DNA from: Physcomitrium patens
Taxonomy: Eukaryota; Streptophyta; Bryopsida; Funariales; Funariaceae
Direction of reading: 5' to 3'
Assembly (NCBI RefSeq): GCF_000002425.4
Contig: NC_037254.1
Coordinates: 17,332,001-17,396,000, forward strand
Length of the DNA: 64,000 bases
Below, piece after piece: positions 1 through 12,409 of the stretch. Below the pieces are notes generated by a model. The model did no database searches. It was not told the origin of the DNA and saw nothing but the letters and a program-made list of their open reading frames with translations. The translations under genes and the position numbers were made by a program. Numbering within the stretch: position 1 is the first letter of the stretch; every line of letters starts with the position of its first letter.

Positions 1-214
1 ACAAAAATATATTGATCCTTTTTTTTCGTTTGTAATTCATATCTTTGATACTTAATAAAAATAATTTAAATATAAAAATTATTACTATAAAGATTAATAT
101 ACTCAAGAAACTCACAAATCATGCACCACATAGTAATAAAAAAATTTAATAGTAGACTCAAAAATCCTTATAATACACATAGTTGATTTAAAATTAAAAT
201 ATAAATTCATTTAA

Positions 215-218
<4 letters not shown>

Positions 219-249
<31 letters not shown>
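219..249. repeat. (TA)n microsatellite
   Basis: Uninterrupted TA dinucleotide run of about 31 bp. Confidence 0.95.
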
Positions 250-252
<3 letters not shown>

Positions 253-1233
253 CATTAAAATTTCTTTCTTTACTTTTAAAATATCATATAATAGTAATTT
301 TTTGAAGAATAATATAAAATATATATAACTCAAATAAATATATAAGGATAAATATTCACATATGTAGACTTTTTATTTTATGTAAGAAAATTTTAATTTT
401 AATTTTATATGATTCTTAAACTATAAAATATGAATTTTGGAATTACTATATTATAAATAAAATTTTTATTAAATATAAAATATATATTTCTAATTTTTTA
501 TAAACATCTGTAAAATTATATTTAATTTTTTTACATAAAAAGTACAAAAATCTTCCTATTTATTTTCGATCTTTTTTTCAAAGATGTAAATCCAAATATT
601 AAATTATATATATAAAAAAAATAAAAATAAATAAAATAAATAGATAGTTTTTAATTTTTGATAATACTATTGAATAATTTGTAAAGATTATAAAAAGACA
701 AATTTTACATTATTTTTTTATAAAAATCATTTAATTTTTATATTAAATAATTTATATTATATTTGTACTTTAAGATTATGTTTAAATTCTATTTATTGTT
801 GATTTCTATTTTTATTGAATTAATGGCCAATTACACATCTATAACTCTCTTTTTTTTCGTTTTTTGTGAGCAATTTCAAGTATTATCAGACTTTAGTAAT
901 AAACGTCTTAAGTATTATGTACTAAAGCACATGATTAATCTATTATTACAATACTTCTTTGAAAGACAATTATTGATGTCATTATCTAATATAATTATTT
1001 TTAAATATATAAATATCTTGATGTAACTACTACATGGACATCCCATTTTTACTACACAGATACCTTCTTTTGCCATGCACTCTTGTATATACACAATAAT
1101 ATTATTGTTATCTTATTATTTTGTATTTTATAGCCCTACCCTTTCAAAGCTAATAGTATGACTTCTCTTCTCTCCTCAAGCACTTCACAAGAATTTTTTG
1201 TATTTGAATTAGTAGAAAATAGAAAAAATATAA

Positions 1234-1332
1234 AAATGCAAAAACAAAAAACAATGTGAAGAATGTGGAGAAATTAGACATACTAAGCATAGTTGTCTAC
1301 AATTATTTGAGGGCCAAGACTATGAAATATAA
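1234..1332 (+). pseudogene. Possible CCHC zinc-knuckle relic of a retroelement gag
   Basis: A short frame bounded by TAA stops encodes C-E-E-C-G-E-I-R-H-T-K-H-S-C, which fits the CX2CX4HX4C spacing of a retroviral-type zinc knuckle, within a Lys- and Gln-rich context. Nothing else of gag or pol is recognisable nearby, so this is either an isolated relic or a chance match. Confidence 0.3.
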
Positions 1333-2678
1333 AATAATAATATGATTAATATTACTATATGTATATACTAAGGTGCATTGTATGAGATGTCTATATATTA
1401 CAAAGATGGTATCCATCTAAACAATTTCTATCTTAAATATAAAATTTATTTATTATATGTTATTTAAGCATATAACCAAAATTATCTAAATTTTGATATA
1501 TTTCAATACATCTTATAACTAAAACTTTTTTAATGAAAAACATCATTAAGGTAAATTTTTTTTCTACGAAAAAAAAACTCAATCAATAAATATTCAAATT
1601 ATTTTCTATAGTATTTTATATATGCTTTAAAATAACTTTGTAATACTAAGTACTTTTAACAATTACTCCATTATCCATTTTTAGTATTAAAAATATTTAA
1701 TTATTAAAATTTAAAAATCCTTATAAATAATTACTTACTACAAGGATATTTTAATCCTTATAAATAACTACTTACTATTTTTAATATATATATTATTTGA
1801 ATTAAATAATTTAATATCTTAAAAATCAACAAGAATATTATTTAGAATTTTTTTAAAAAAATAATTTAAATTAATTATTTTAATATTTAATTCTTAATGT
1901 ACTTAGTAATTATATATTATTCTTCTAACTTTAATAGTTAATAGAATTTCAACATGATAATTATTGTGTATTTTTATTTTTTGTATTTAATTTATTATAA
2001 AAAGATATGTGCATCAAATTTATTAATTGTATTTACTTTTGTGATTTTTGGTGTTAGAAATGAGAATATATATATATACATACATACATATAATATTATA
2101 GTTATAGTTATTTTGAAATTATCAATTATAATTGATAAAAGCTTTACAGATGAGAGTAGAATGAAATCAAATGAAAAATGTTTGATCAATACATGAAGGC
2201 AATGAATATTGAAAACATGTTTCTATATGTATATGGCTTGTAAATGGTGACATACAAATTGGAATTTCTCAAAAGACAATGTGGTCTCTAATTCTACTTC
2301 TTATATTGGCACAAAGATTGCACTCCATTAGCAATATTGTAGGACAATGTCTTTATCCATATTAAATTAATCATGGTAGATTTTAAAAAGATTTGAAGTA
2401 TCCTCTTAAAACAATTATTAAATGATTGGATGGCTAAATAGACGCCTAAATAGATGCAATGCTTTGTAGATGATACACACAAATAAACAAACAAATATTA
2501 TCTTTGATACATAAGATATGTATTAAAATTGTGGATTAGATATACATTTTATATACATTATTATATTTAATGAAAGTTTAACATATGTTCTTTAAATATG
2601 TCAAATATATGAAAGCATTTTAATTTAGAACATTGTATAAAAATAAAAACTTAACAAAAAAATATAAATAGGTGTATA

Positions 2679-2686
<8 letters not shown>

Positions 2687-2733
<47 letters not shown>

Positions 2734-2740
2734 ATATATA
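2687..2740. repeat. Compound (TA)n(TG)n microsatellite
   Basis: A (TA)n run passes into a short (TG)n stretch and back to TA. A second TA/CA-rich palindromic patch lies at about 2848-2880. Confidence 0.9.
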
Positions 2741-3272
2741 ATATTTTGATCTACATTGGTTTTTAAAAACAATTGTTGATGTGTATTTTGAATATTTTAC
2801 ACTTCTTACATATTTACTTCTATATCAATAAGTATTTTTTATAAATTACATATATATACATATATATATATATGTAATTTATACGTATATATTATCATTA
2901 ATTTTTCATATTATGCTATTATATATCTAAATTTTTAATCACTGTGATTTCAATAAATAAAAGTAGTATTGAATAATTTATGGTTGCTTCTTCATTCCTT
3001 TATTCATGCATGTATATATTTATTAAAAATACATTTTTTTGCTTATTCTATTTTTTGATATTAGTAAAATTGTGGTTTATACCTATATAATACTGTGGCT
3101 TTGTGTAAACTTCTTTTTTATCTATGTTCTTATCACGGATAGTTTTGTCAATCATCTTCCTTTACGGAATTGAGAATTCTAATATAGTTAGTGCACATGT
3201 TGAAATTGTTGCACATGTAGCCAGTGTTGTTTATTAGTGCTTTGAGTAACATAGTTCTATCAAACTGAAGTT

Positions 3273-3482
3273 TTAAAATATGTTCAGAGAGCAAGCATTC
3301 CCCTCAGACAAATTCTGACAAGGAAGAATCATGTCCAGGATGGGTAGGTTGTAAGCTACTTGATCATTTTCTACGAGTTTCGGGATTTTTCTCATTGTTT
3401 TAGTTGCTTTGTGCCGAGAGATTTGTTCAAGCTTTCTGTTCAAAAGACTCAGAGTTGAAAGTAGTAAAAAAGTCTTTTCCAC
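3273..3482 (-). other. Unassigned 69-aa open frame
   Basis: The frame is basic and leucine-rich at its N terminus and lies about 160 bp beyond the presumed 3' end of the NTF2 transcript, in sequence less AT-rich than its left flank. I recognise no motif. It could be a relic of a transposon or gene, or chance. No splice partner or promoter is evident. Confidence 0.15.
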
Positions 3483-3637
3483 ATCAATAGTAGTTCATTA
3501 TCTAATAAAGTAGGCAGCACACAAATTTGTCATAATTTAAATTATTTAGTCCAGTGGTCAGTTGCATCACAAAACCTGTACTTACCACGGTTTGAAGGGG
3601 CCAGAGTAATGACACAAAACAAATGTTTACGAGTCAG

Positions 3638-3643
3638 TTTATT
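3638..3643 (-). terminator. Candidate poly(A) signal of the NTF2 gene
   Basis: AATAAA on the minus strand, about 750 nt beyond the NTF2 stop codon. The stretch between them is GC-moderate like the gene, which suggests a long 3' UTR (about 3620-4387). Without transcript data this is inference. Confidence 0.35.
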
Positions 3644-4387
3644 AAGCAATTAAAATTCATGCTCACGGCACAACCAGAGAAAAACCGAAACAAGATTCAA
3701 CTAAATTAATCCAGACTGTTTGGGTAGGGAATAGGCAAGAGTCGCAACTTCAATTTGTTTCACTTGGTGAAATAGTCATGAGAATCTAATAGCCTCTCAT
3801 TTTCATCATGCACTTAAATCATCAATACGATCCAAAAGGGAGGAGACATTTTTACTTTTTCCCTCCATACAATAAGTAGTTGATTAAAGGTAAATCTTAA
3901 CCTCCAATCCTTATCAAACTCGAAGTTCCATGACAAACCATGGAGAAAAGATAAACCACACCTAGTTCTTACAGCAAGAAGGAGAAAATCTAACAGACGT
4001 CAAGCAAAAAGACAGCAGATGAGTTACAAAAGCGTGCCAGTCACGGATCTCCAGAAAATTGGAGTAACGCACCACAAGAGTATTTCTAGAGGACAGTCTA
4101 AAACATTACTGGATCCTCCATCCAGCGGCAGCTAATCATGTATAAGTTCCAAACTAACCGTGATAGTTCATCATCCCGCACAAAGGTCCCCGATGACATG
4201 CCGTGTTCCTAAAAATCAGTCTGAGGAATCTCATCCACAAATAAGCATAACAAAGTCGCCCCCCTGGAAGAAAGACGGTGATTTCTGAGCCAGTATTATG
4301 ACGATTATCAAACGTCAAACCCATAACCTCAACTAAGTGTGAAAGTATCTACTTGGGGCCGCAACTTTCTGTCCAGATGTACTGACT

Positions 4388-5357
4388 TTAGGCATAGTTG
4401 AGCCGGAAAATGTCGTTGAAGACGTAAAAACTCCCCTGAGGTGTGGGAGCTAGATGAAACATCTGCAAAAACAAAAATACAAATGTTAAACAACACCAAG
4501 AAATAAGATTCACATACTACAACAATGGCGTGCTGATGATGTAGACGTTCAAACCCGAAATTAGTGGTAAACGGATTGAGAAGGGTGATAATACTGAAAA
4601 AAAGTTCCTGATGCCTTAAGCCACGATGAGGAAGTATTCTTAACTAAAACCTAAACATACAAAAAAAACAAATATGCGCTGGAAAACATAAATGTGCGGG
4701 ATCTAAGACCATGCTATCACTGAGTAAACCCAGATGGTTAGACACAAAGGTTAATAGAAATACAAGGGAGCTTGTGTCCAAAACTAGGCAAAAATGATGG
4801 CATCCAGAGTCTCAGTGTGGCTTGACCTAATACAGGACGAGCCGATGCTCAGTTCTCAATCGCAGTTGGTAACATCAAGTAAAAATCGACTGAGTATGAT
4901 GTTCAAAAAAGATGTTAACACAAAAACCACAAACAGATCTTGCCATTAAGGTATACACACCATATCACAAAAGGGACCCACGATTCTAACGCTGTGAACA
5001 AAACTCGATAAAACGAAGGCAGAAGAAGCGAAAGGAGAAATCGTAGAAGATCCCACAGACCTGGCTAAACTTCAGCAAATGCTCCTCTCCAGGGAGTTGC
5101 AAATTCCCGCTCACAAACACAACCCAACCGCCGGACAGTCCCGAGGGTTGGCAGTCGACAGTGGAGATGTTGTGCTTGCATTGCTGGAAGGGGAGGCTGT
5201 TGAGCTTGTTGCTGATGCTCTGAGCTCCCTGGATCTTCTCTCCCTCGAACGTCAGCATGGATCCCTCCTGGTACAGATTGATGAGCGCCAGGCGGTTGGT
5301 GTCGAAGGTGGTGTAGTAGTGCTCCACAAAATGCTTGCTCAACTGATCGGGGTCCAT
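4388..5357 (-). CDS. NTF2: Nuclear transport factor 2 (NTF2)
   Basis: NTF2 imports RanGDP into the nucleus by binding Ran-GDP and the FxFG nucleoporins, and acts as a homodimer with a cone-like fold. There are two coding exons: 5061-5357 (99 codons, phase 0) and 4388-4462 (24 codons plus TAA). They are separated by a 596-bp intron with donor GT at 5060-5059 and acceptor AG at 4464-4463. The 123-aa product has the usual family length. It starts MDPDQLSKHFVEHYY and carries the plant NTF2 hallmarks LYQEGSMLTFEGEKIQG, LPFQQCKHN and VDCQPSG, ending NDIFRLNYA. An in-frame ATG exists upstream at 5468, but the family starts at MDPD, so I chose 5357. The chance of a paralogue specialised differently is small. 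Confidence 0.95.
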
Positions 5358-5542
5358 CGCTGACGATCTGTCTCGCCCCTCCGCTGGGGTTGCTGTGCGC
5401 TGCTGCTGCTGTGGCGGTGCCCTTGTGGTGATGGCAATCCTGTGCGCGTGAAATTCACGCCACGGCAATCAACACACCCCAACGCGGGATCCGAGAAGCG
5501 GCGAGATCGAAAGAGAAAACTAGGGCTACCGGAAGTGCTCTC

Positions 5543-5551
5543 CTATTTATG
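5543..5551 (-). promoter_or_regulatory. TATA-like box of NTF2
   Basis: CATAAATAG on the minus strand lies about 190 bp upstream of the NTF2 ATG. It implies a start near 5510-5520 and a 5' UTR of about 160 nt that includes the (CAG)-rich stretch at 5397-5412. It is the only good TATA match between the ATG and the AT-rich spacer. Confidence 0.5.
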
Positions 5552-5629
5552 CTTCGCCTCCCACCGAATACGTACTATTATACGGAATCGAGCCTCGCCT
5601 TTTTGTATACCTACGATAGATAAGGTGAA

Positions 5630-5832
5630 GTGGATGGATGAATGATCGTCCGATCTCGCCTCCGTGGATGTTATCTGGGGCCATTGGAAATTTTGACATG
5701 GATGGATGAATACGTAACGTCGTTCATTCGTATTTCCAAGTGTTTGGGGGTGAATGCATGAATGTATGGATGAATGATGTGTCAACTAACTGGTATGAAT
5801 TATACGGAAATCATTCTTTCTGGATGAATTGT
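5630..5832. repeat. Dispersed TGGATGAAT repeats upstream of NTF2
   Basis: TGGATGAAT occurs at about 5633, 5701, 5768 and 5821, with related GAATG/GGATGAATGATG stretches between. The spacing is irregular at about 50-70 bp, so this is a degenerate minisatellite rather than a clean tandem array. Confidence 0.6.
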
Positions 5833-6795
5833 TGTGAATTTTGTGGCTGGGCATGCTGCTCACAACTCTGGACAGTATCAACACTTTCACAAGAAAAAAA
5901 ACTTAAAGAACAGAATAATGGATTTTGAATTTTTTTTCAGAAGGTATGTATTGATACTTTCGTGATTAATTCATAGAATTTTAACTGTAGTTACTAAATT
6001 TCGAATAAAGTAGTATTTTTATCTTCCAATTCTAGGCTATAGAGCTTTCAATTCAATACAACTAATTTTGTGCACAGGAGGTTCCGACACTTTTATTTTG
6101 ATCCATTATGAGTTGGGACATTTATTTTTGAAGAAAAATTAATATTCTTGGAAGAGAAATATTACTTTTTTAATATGAAAATCAAAACATCTTTTATGTA
6201 CCTAAATATACACATTGAATTTAAGGTTTTTCAGTTTTTTTAAAAAAACCTTGGAGCATGTATTAGAATGGAAACTTGCATCAGAAAAATCATTCTGTTC
6301 ATTCATGTGCAATATAGTTCATAAAAATAAAATAAAATAAAATAAAGAAATATCCAATAATTTAGGAGATGAACATGTTTTGAAAATGGTATATCTAACT
6401 TCTAATTGTCTAAATCTGGTAAGCAAATTTTAGAAAATCAAAATTTATTGTAGGTTTGAGTTTTAGTATTCTTATTATAATTATTGTTATTAATTCAACT
6501 ACAATAGTCTTTTTGATATTGATAAAAACCAAATTTTTGGCATGCAACAATAATAATAATAACCATGTCAAAGGGTGTATAATGATTAATAATATAGTAA
6601 TTTAGACTTGTAAGTATACTCATGCATGCATATTCAATTTCTCCCACAAACCAGACATGCCATTTATTATTGTTCTTTTTAGATTACTAAAATTCATTTT
6701 GATGGATGCTTTTTCTCAAAAAACATTTAACATTTAACATTCAAACATAACAACGAACATATTCATGTCATGGTATAAAAATTATATTAAAAATT

Positions 6796-6801
<6 letters not shown>

Positions 6802-6841
<40 letters not shown>
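6802..6841. repeat. (TA)n microsatellite
   Basis: TA dinucleotide run of about 40 bp. Confidence 0.95.
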
Positions 6842-6844
<3 letters not shown>

Positions 6845-6954
6845 GAAACAATATTTAAAATATGAATAATTTTTTTATTAGAATGAATTTTTTTAAATAA
6901 GTATATCAAATGGATGATGGATAGTTGCAAAAATTGTGATTGCATAAACAACAC

Positions 6955-6958
<4 letters not shown>

Positions 6959-6990
<32 letters not shown>
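6959..6990. repeat. (TA)n microsatellite abutting a MITE
   Basis: TA run of about 32 bp that ends exactly at the left terminus of the MITE. A shorter TA-rich stretch (TTATATACATAT) follows the right terminus, as expected if the element inserted into a TA tract. Confidence 0.9.
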
Positions 6991-6992
<2 letters not shown>

Positions 6993-7191
6993 AGAATGTT
7001 AAATAGACCCAAGTTTTTACTAAATTTATACATCCATCCTATCCATTATCAAAAAAATAAACAACTTCTAGATTCATTTCTCCACTATTGGATTTACAAC
7101 CAATGAAAACCAACCACATTCATCATGATTACCATATTCTTCATCAAAGATGGGTTAATTTAATAAAAGCACAAGTCTATTTAATATTCTC
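6991..7191. mobile_element. MITE-like element with terminal inverted repeats
   Basis: The left end GAGAATGTTAAATAGAC (6992-7008) and the reverse complement of the right end GAGAATATTAAATAGAC (7191-7175) match at 16 of 17 positions. The interior of about 165 bp has no coding capacity. TA flanks on both sides fit a TA target duplication, as made by Tc1/mariner-type or similar transposases. No autonomous partner is visible in this window. Confidence 0.65.
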
Positions 7192-7347
7192 TTATATACA
7201 TATTTTTTATATAGGTATATATGTGTATATTATTGTTTTATTTTATTTATAAGTAAATTAAGAAATAAAACTAATTATATTAACATCTTGATAATTTCTA
7301 CTCCTCTCTATTAGTAGCATAATAAACGTCTATTATTAAATATATCA

Positions 7348-7377
7348 AATAATAATAATAATAATAATAATAATAAT
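7348..7377. repeat. (AAT)n microsatellite
   Basis: About ten tandem AAT units. Confidence 0.95.
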
Positions 7378-8079
7378 TTATTTTAAAATGGGTAGTAACA
7401 TAATTGAATCTATATACAGATATGTTAGCAAGATAAATTACAAAAATACTAAAATTCTAATATAACTATCAGAAGGTAAGTCCTTGGTATTTACTTAAAT
7501 ACTAACAAGTTGGTATTATGTTTCTAATAACATGGAGTTCAAAAAAGTAAGAGAATTTTTATAGTAAATTTTGAAATTCTAATTTTTTAAAATATTATTA
7601 AAAGCTATATTCTCTTTAGAACACAAATATTTTATTACTTCATTGAACAAAAAATAATATCACGAAATAATTATTTATGTTAAAGAAGATAAAAAGATAA
7701 ATAATTTAAATTTAGAAACCCTTGAATGCAATGGCAATATTGCATCATATTTTAAATATTTTATTTCTTTGACAATAATAAATATTTTTAATTTTTTGTG
7801 AAATAAAATACTTTAGTAGATTAAAATCCATTTTTATCTTTAATTTTTAATTTACAATCATTATAAGAAATTTACATTACTATGCTCCTTGTACAATTCT
7901 TCATAATTTTTAATTCAAATAAAACATGTAATAAACATATTGATATTTTTAAATGTGTTTATATAAGTTAAAAGTAATATCTGATTTATATCTATTAGAA
8001 TAAGATTCAATATTTTTATATATATGCTCATTACATTTTTAGTCCTTCAAATAATGTAGTTGTCTTTTCTAACTTGTGA

Positions 8080-8081
<2 letters not shown>

Positions 8082-8115
<34 letters not shown>
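8082..8115. repeat. (TA)n microsatellite
   Basis: TA run; a second run follows at 8180-8208. Confidence 0.95.
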
Positions 8116-8119
<4 letters not shown>

Positions 8120-8179
8120 CAAAAAAACATATTTTTTGAACGAAACTGGGTAGAAGTTTAAAAAATGCAACACAATTGC

Positions 8180-8211
<32 letters not shown>

Positions 8212-8617
8212 TATATAATATTACATATTCATGGTTTTTAGAATTAAAATGTGATAAAAATGAAATTTAGTCCTTGTAATAATTGATGTGCAATAATATG
8301 TGTGAAGTAAATAAATTTAATTATTTTGAATATTTATAATCTAATCAATATTGGTATGTGTATATATACTTATATATGAACATATTCAAACATATATAGT
8401 TTATTTTTATAAAAAGAACTTATTAAAAATATAATTTTTATTCTTAATCAGCAAAAAAATATATATTTTGAATTAATACAATGTTTGCACATACACTTTA
8501 AAAAAAAATCATATTATGTTTTTCTTCTTATAAATTATGTTATAATTTAATTATAAACATATTATCAATTGCTTGATTACAGTTCCTATTATGTTATGTA
8601 AATACATGCTTATTCAT

Positions 8618-8620
<3 letters not shown>

Positions 8621-8658
<38 letters not shown>
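8621..8658. repeat. (TA)n microsatellite
   Basis: TA dinucleotide run of about 38 bp. Confidence 0.95.
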
Positions 8659-8661
<3 letters not shown>

Positions 8662-9110
8662 TCAATTGCAATTTGCAAGTTTATTTATCTGTTTATCAAA
8701 TTTTATTCCATTCTTATTTAAAAAAACAGAAAGATATAACCTAAAATTTTCTTAAGCTTATTTTAAATTAAATATTATAAAAAGTCATTTAGTTAATGTA
8801 CAAGTTATTTTTGTGACCTAATAAAACAATTTTATGAAAAAGATAAAGCACAGTTTAAATCAAATGCCATCATAATTTAAAAACAAAACTTATATATATA
8901 TAAATATATATATATTTATACACACATACATACACATATATACTCTAATATAAAGAATTGACACTAATACATGCTTATAACAAATGGTTGCCAATATAAT
9001 ATATTTATTCTATAATAAGAAAACATCTAAATCTTGATAGCCAACTTAATTGTTAGATCATTCTATTTTATTGTTCCATATAGAAACATTCCTTTTTTCA
9101 TAAAAAAAAG

Positions 9111-9112
<2 letters not shown>

Positions 9113-9157
<45 letters not shown>

Positions 9158-9224
9158 AGTTTTAGAATTCTTGAATACAATAAAAATATAATTTTATCTT
9201 ATATATATATATATATATATATAT
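9113..9224. repeat. Pair of (TA)n microsatellites
   Basis: Two TA runs at 9113-9153 and 9200-9224 separated by about 45 bp of AT-rich sequence. A further run lies at 9620-9651. Confidence 0.9.
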
Positions 9225-9615
9225 GTGTTATTTTAGTAATTTATTATATGACATAATATTTAAATTTATAATTTACATACTCAATTTAAATGATTATAAT
9301 ATAGTTAATATAATAATAAAAATATGTATCTATAATCTTAATTTTTGAAGATTTTGAATTATAACTACCACGTTTCAATTGTAAAATATATTTAGTTCTT
9401 ATTTTATAAGTTCAAGTAGGTGTATTATTTATTCTTTAAAAAAATTATTCTCATAGTTAAAATATTTGATTAGAAAATATAAATTTATTTTATATAAAAT
9501 ATATAATTAATGATATTAATAATAAAATTTTTATTATTCAATTATATATATATATATAGGTGAATACTTGATTATAAAAACTATCAAATTTACTTGCACC
9601 ATGTTGATTAGAATG

Positions 9616-9653
<38 letters not shown>

Positions 9654-10309
9654 CCTGACTTTATATGTGAATGTATCAAAATTATATATATAAGTTCTGA
9701 TTTAAGTATAATTTTTTGCCGTTATTTATCAAGAGGTATGAGAATTAACATTTCAGTATTTTTCTTTGATTATTTTTGTATTTAAACAGAAAAATCACTT
9801 TTTTTTTCTTGGTATTGAAATTTGTATCCTATTGTTTAAAACTAAAGTATGATGAGGTTAATTTGTTAAATAGAGTTTCAGTTAACATTATGTGGATTAA
9901 AATAATATTAGATTGGAAGTTGATAAGTCTTTAAATTTTAAGTAGTTAATTTCTTTTCAAATTTTAACTTTTTGTATTAATAAAGATTGTAAAAGATAAA
10001 GCGAATACTCTTACCTAGCACAGATTATGAAATTTCAGAAATGAAATGTAAAATGATTGATATTCTATTTTTTTGAAAGAAAAAGCAAAGCAATAATATA
10101 ATAATATATTTTTCTAATGAAATAAATGTGAGTGACTATTGAAAAGTAACTTCTCTTATTTTTCATCACACTTTAAAAAAAAAGACAAGATAATAAATAA
10201 ATTTCTTTACTTCAAATTGATCATTAACTATATACATATTCATGCAAACGTAATAATCATGTACAAAAACATGTATATGGTATTACGTTTACATGAATGT
10301 ACCATAGCT

Positions 10310-11330
10310 TACTGTGCTTGAAATGAGCACCACAGACTGGGTTGTTGTCTAAAAATAAGAGAATTACGTCTACTAACACGATTGGTGAGAGGATGTAATA
10401 AAATAACAATGCTTGGTATATCACTCACAATCTGTTCAAGACTTCTCATTTGTTGTCATAGAAATGTGTATAGAATGATATTGCTACTCGCAAAGCAGTC
10501 AAACAGAAAATTGAACACAAAGTGATAAGAGTCTGAACGACTTCCAACGAATTACCACCGACAAGAATTGCTGATGGAGCTTCTCGACGCTAAATGTTAA
10601 AAGCTGAACCTGGTGGCGTGAAGGACCGGATCTCCGGCACGTAGAAAAGGCAAGCAACGAAAGGAGTTGGAGGTAGTAAGCTAACCATGACAGAAGAGTC
10701 ACAGATGGGTTACTTTATACTGTACTACAACTGCTAGTAGTAGTTGCAGCAATTCGGTGTCCTGGCACACAAAGGTTCCATGGTGCAGAATGAACCACAT
10801 CCTTCAGGCTGATCCAATGAATTCCAAATCTCGATGTATCACTCCCCTTGTCCTTCCCATGCACCCGATACATGTAGTTGTAGTCCCCGATGGGTATGGA
10901 TCTCCACACTGTAACGTGTTCCGGCTACAGAATCAATGCCTGCAAGGGAACTCGATTCCACCGATGTACCAACATTGTTGAAGCCACTTCACTGGCACAC
11001 CATGCAATTAGTTTCAACATTGGCCACACATGGGTTGCTGTGGGAGTTCTTGCTTCAAGTATCGAGTCGTTGGAAACTGAGCGAGGAAAAGCTGCTGTAT
11101 GTTGATGAGGTTTGTAAGGTCAACTAGTTTGAGAACCTGATCGAAAGACTTATTCTTGCCCTAGAGTCTTGTTCCATCCTCATCACAAAACACAGCACAA
11201 CGGAACAGAAATGAGAACCCTGACGGTGGCTCTCTTCAAATGACCAAAGCCTTGGGCACAACGGTCAACAACAGTAGCCATTGATATCTGTGGTTATTTT
11301 GGGTTTATCCTCGTCTTTTATAGATGCTGA
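10310..11330 (-). other. GC-moderate island, possible unknown or non-coding gene
   Basis: About 1 kb with gene-like base composition between AT-rich flanks. On the minus strand a good TATA box (11315-11323) is followed by an ATG at 11281 opening a 32-codon frame (MATVVDRCAQGFG...). Further short open stretches follow downstream, for example one containing KSFDQVLKLVDLTNLINIQQ, but I cannot join them with convincing splice sites and recognise no domain. It could be a long non-coding RNA, a rapidly evolving gene or a decayed gene. The strand is suggested only by the TATA box. Confidence 0.25.
11315..11323 (-). promoter_or_regulatory. TATA box of the island
   Basis: CTATAAAAG on the minus strand. 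The first downstream ATG is only 34 nt away, so the transcript would start almost at that ATG. Confidence 0.35.
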
Positions 11331-11645
11331 TGTAGTTTGTGTGAGGTCACCAAGGATCAATCTTTCAATTTGGCATTGGAGAGGATGAATATGTAAAATT
11401 AATTAGTATTCATCCAAATCAGAAGTTTGGGTTGGTTTAAATTTTATAGTTTGCTCACTAAATTGAATGGCATATAATTTAAGTGTGATAAGATTTAACA
11501 AAGTGTATTAGTAGCTTGAATATAAACCTTAAATCCTCTTAAAAGAATATGACATGGAAATTAGCAATAATAAACACCACCAATAATAAGTCTCAAATCT
11601 AAAACATACTAGTAGTGAAGTATCATTTTAGTCATGCAAAGAGGT

Positions 11646-12005
11646 TGTTAGGGACCATATATAAGACAAAGATTTAAGACCAAGACATGGAGTTAACTCA
11701 ACATTAAAACAACAACTAGATACAAGGCAAGAAGGTCTTGACTAGACCATAAGAAGTAAGTTGTCAAGACTAAGAATCTCCTCAGCCTCGATTCCTATAT
11801 ATACTAGGTTCTAGGAAGCTTCTTAAGAAGTTTTTATGAGGCTTGAGAACAAAGTAAGTCTAAGATCCTTCTTCAACAACTTCTTAAATCATCTAAAGCC
11901 TCTTAGAACCTTCTAAGACCTCCTTAGAACCTATTGGTACCTTCTAAAACCTTTTGAAACTTCCATGAACCTTCTAGAATCTTCTTAACTTGTATGTCCG
12001 TGACA
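11646..12005 (-). repeat. Element A 3' LTR
   Basis: 360-bp LTR matching 47642-47871 over its whole length apart from indels. In element orientation it holds a heat-shock-element array (11967-11984), a TATATATAG box (about 11794-11803) and, 24-25 nt further on, AGTCTTGACAA (11771-11761), the presumed transcript start. Confidence 0.85.
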
Positions 12006-12019
12006 TCACCTCTTCTTCT
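12006..12019 (-). other. Element A polypurine tract
   Basis: AGAAGAAGAGGTGA in element orientation directly precedes the 3' LTR, where plus-strand DNA synthesis would be primed. Confidence 0.6.
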
Positions 12020-12085
12020 AGCTTCAAGATCTCCAAGAAGCAATGTTGCAGCAAGCTAGTATATGCTCAAGAAGTTGAAGATCTG

Positions 12086-12409
12086 TTACATAGTGTCTGT
12101 TATATATTCTGGTTATTTTTCATGAGGCAAATGATTTATAGGCCGTTGTAGCCATTGATAGTACCTCAAGCCTTCTACATGTGACCAAGCATGAACTTTG
12201 GTATCTTTATTATAAAATTATTGTACAAACATTCCTTCTAGATGTCCTTTATAGGCAGGTTCTATCTCAAATACAATTATCAATGACCTATTATTGGATA
12301 TTATTTGACGTCTTCATGGTTCAAGAGACTCTTTATCTCTAGGTGGTCTTCACAAGCTACTTGGTTGAGATGGTATGACCGGCAAGATGTCTATCTGTTG
12401 ACTATCCAT
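12086..12409 (-). pseudogene. Element A accessory ORF (aORF), decayed
   Basis: A 107-codon frame between the chromodomain and the 3' LTR, interrupted by stops. It starts MDSQQIDIL and includes SLIIVFEIEPAY, a Trp-Ser pair, YYQWL and PINHLPHE, and ends near ITDTM. The length and order of motifs match the frames at the same position in C (31533-31859), D (45555-45878) and E (18499-18921). I do not recognise the family. It has no zinc knuckle or transmembrane segment. Confidence 0.6.

Larger units (their letters stand above)
1..3560. other. AT-rich intergenic DNA
   Basis: About 3.5 kb of very AT-rich sequence with homopolymer runs and (TA)n tracts. The reading frames inside it are low-complexity and rich in Phe, Ile, Leu, Lys and Asn, with no recognisable domain. 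The exceptions are a possible zinc-knuckle relic at 1234-1332 and an unassigned frame at 3273-3482. I see no RNA gene. Confidence 0.6.
5930..10300. other. AT-rich spacer rich in (TA)n tracts
   Basis: About 4.4 kb without a supportable gene. It contains many (TA)n runs, one (AAT)n run and the MITE at 6991-7191. The frames here are short and low-complexity. I see no tRNA or other structured RNA gene. Confidence 0.6.

Noticed and set aside
763..1026. 87-codon Phe/Ile/Leu-rich frame, membrane-like
   Set aside because: Such frames arise freely in AT-rich DNA; no initiation context, domain or gene-like composition.
2848..2880. TA/CA palindrome as a structured RNA or origin
   Set aside because: Explained by simple-sequence composition.
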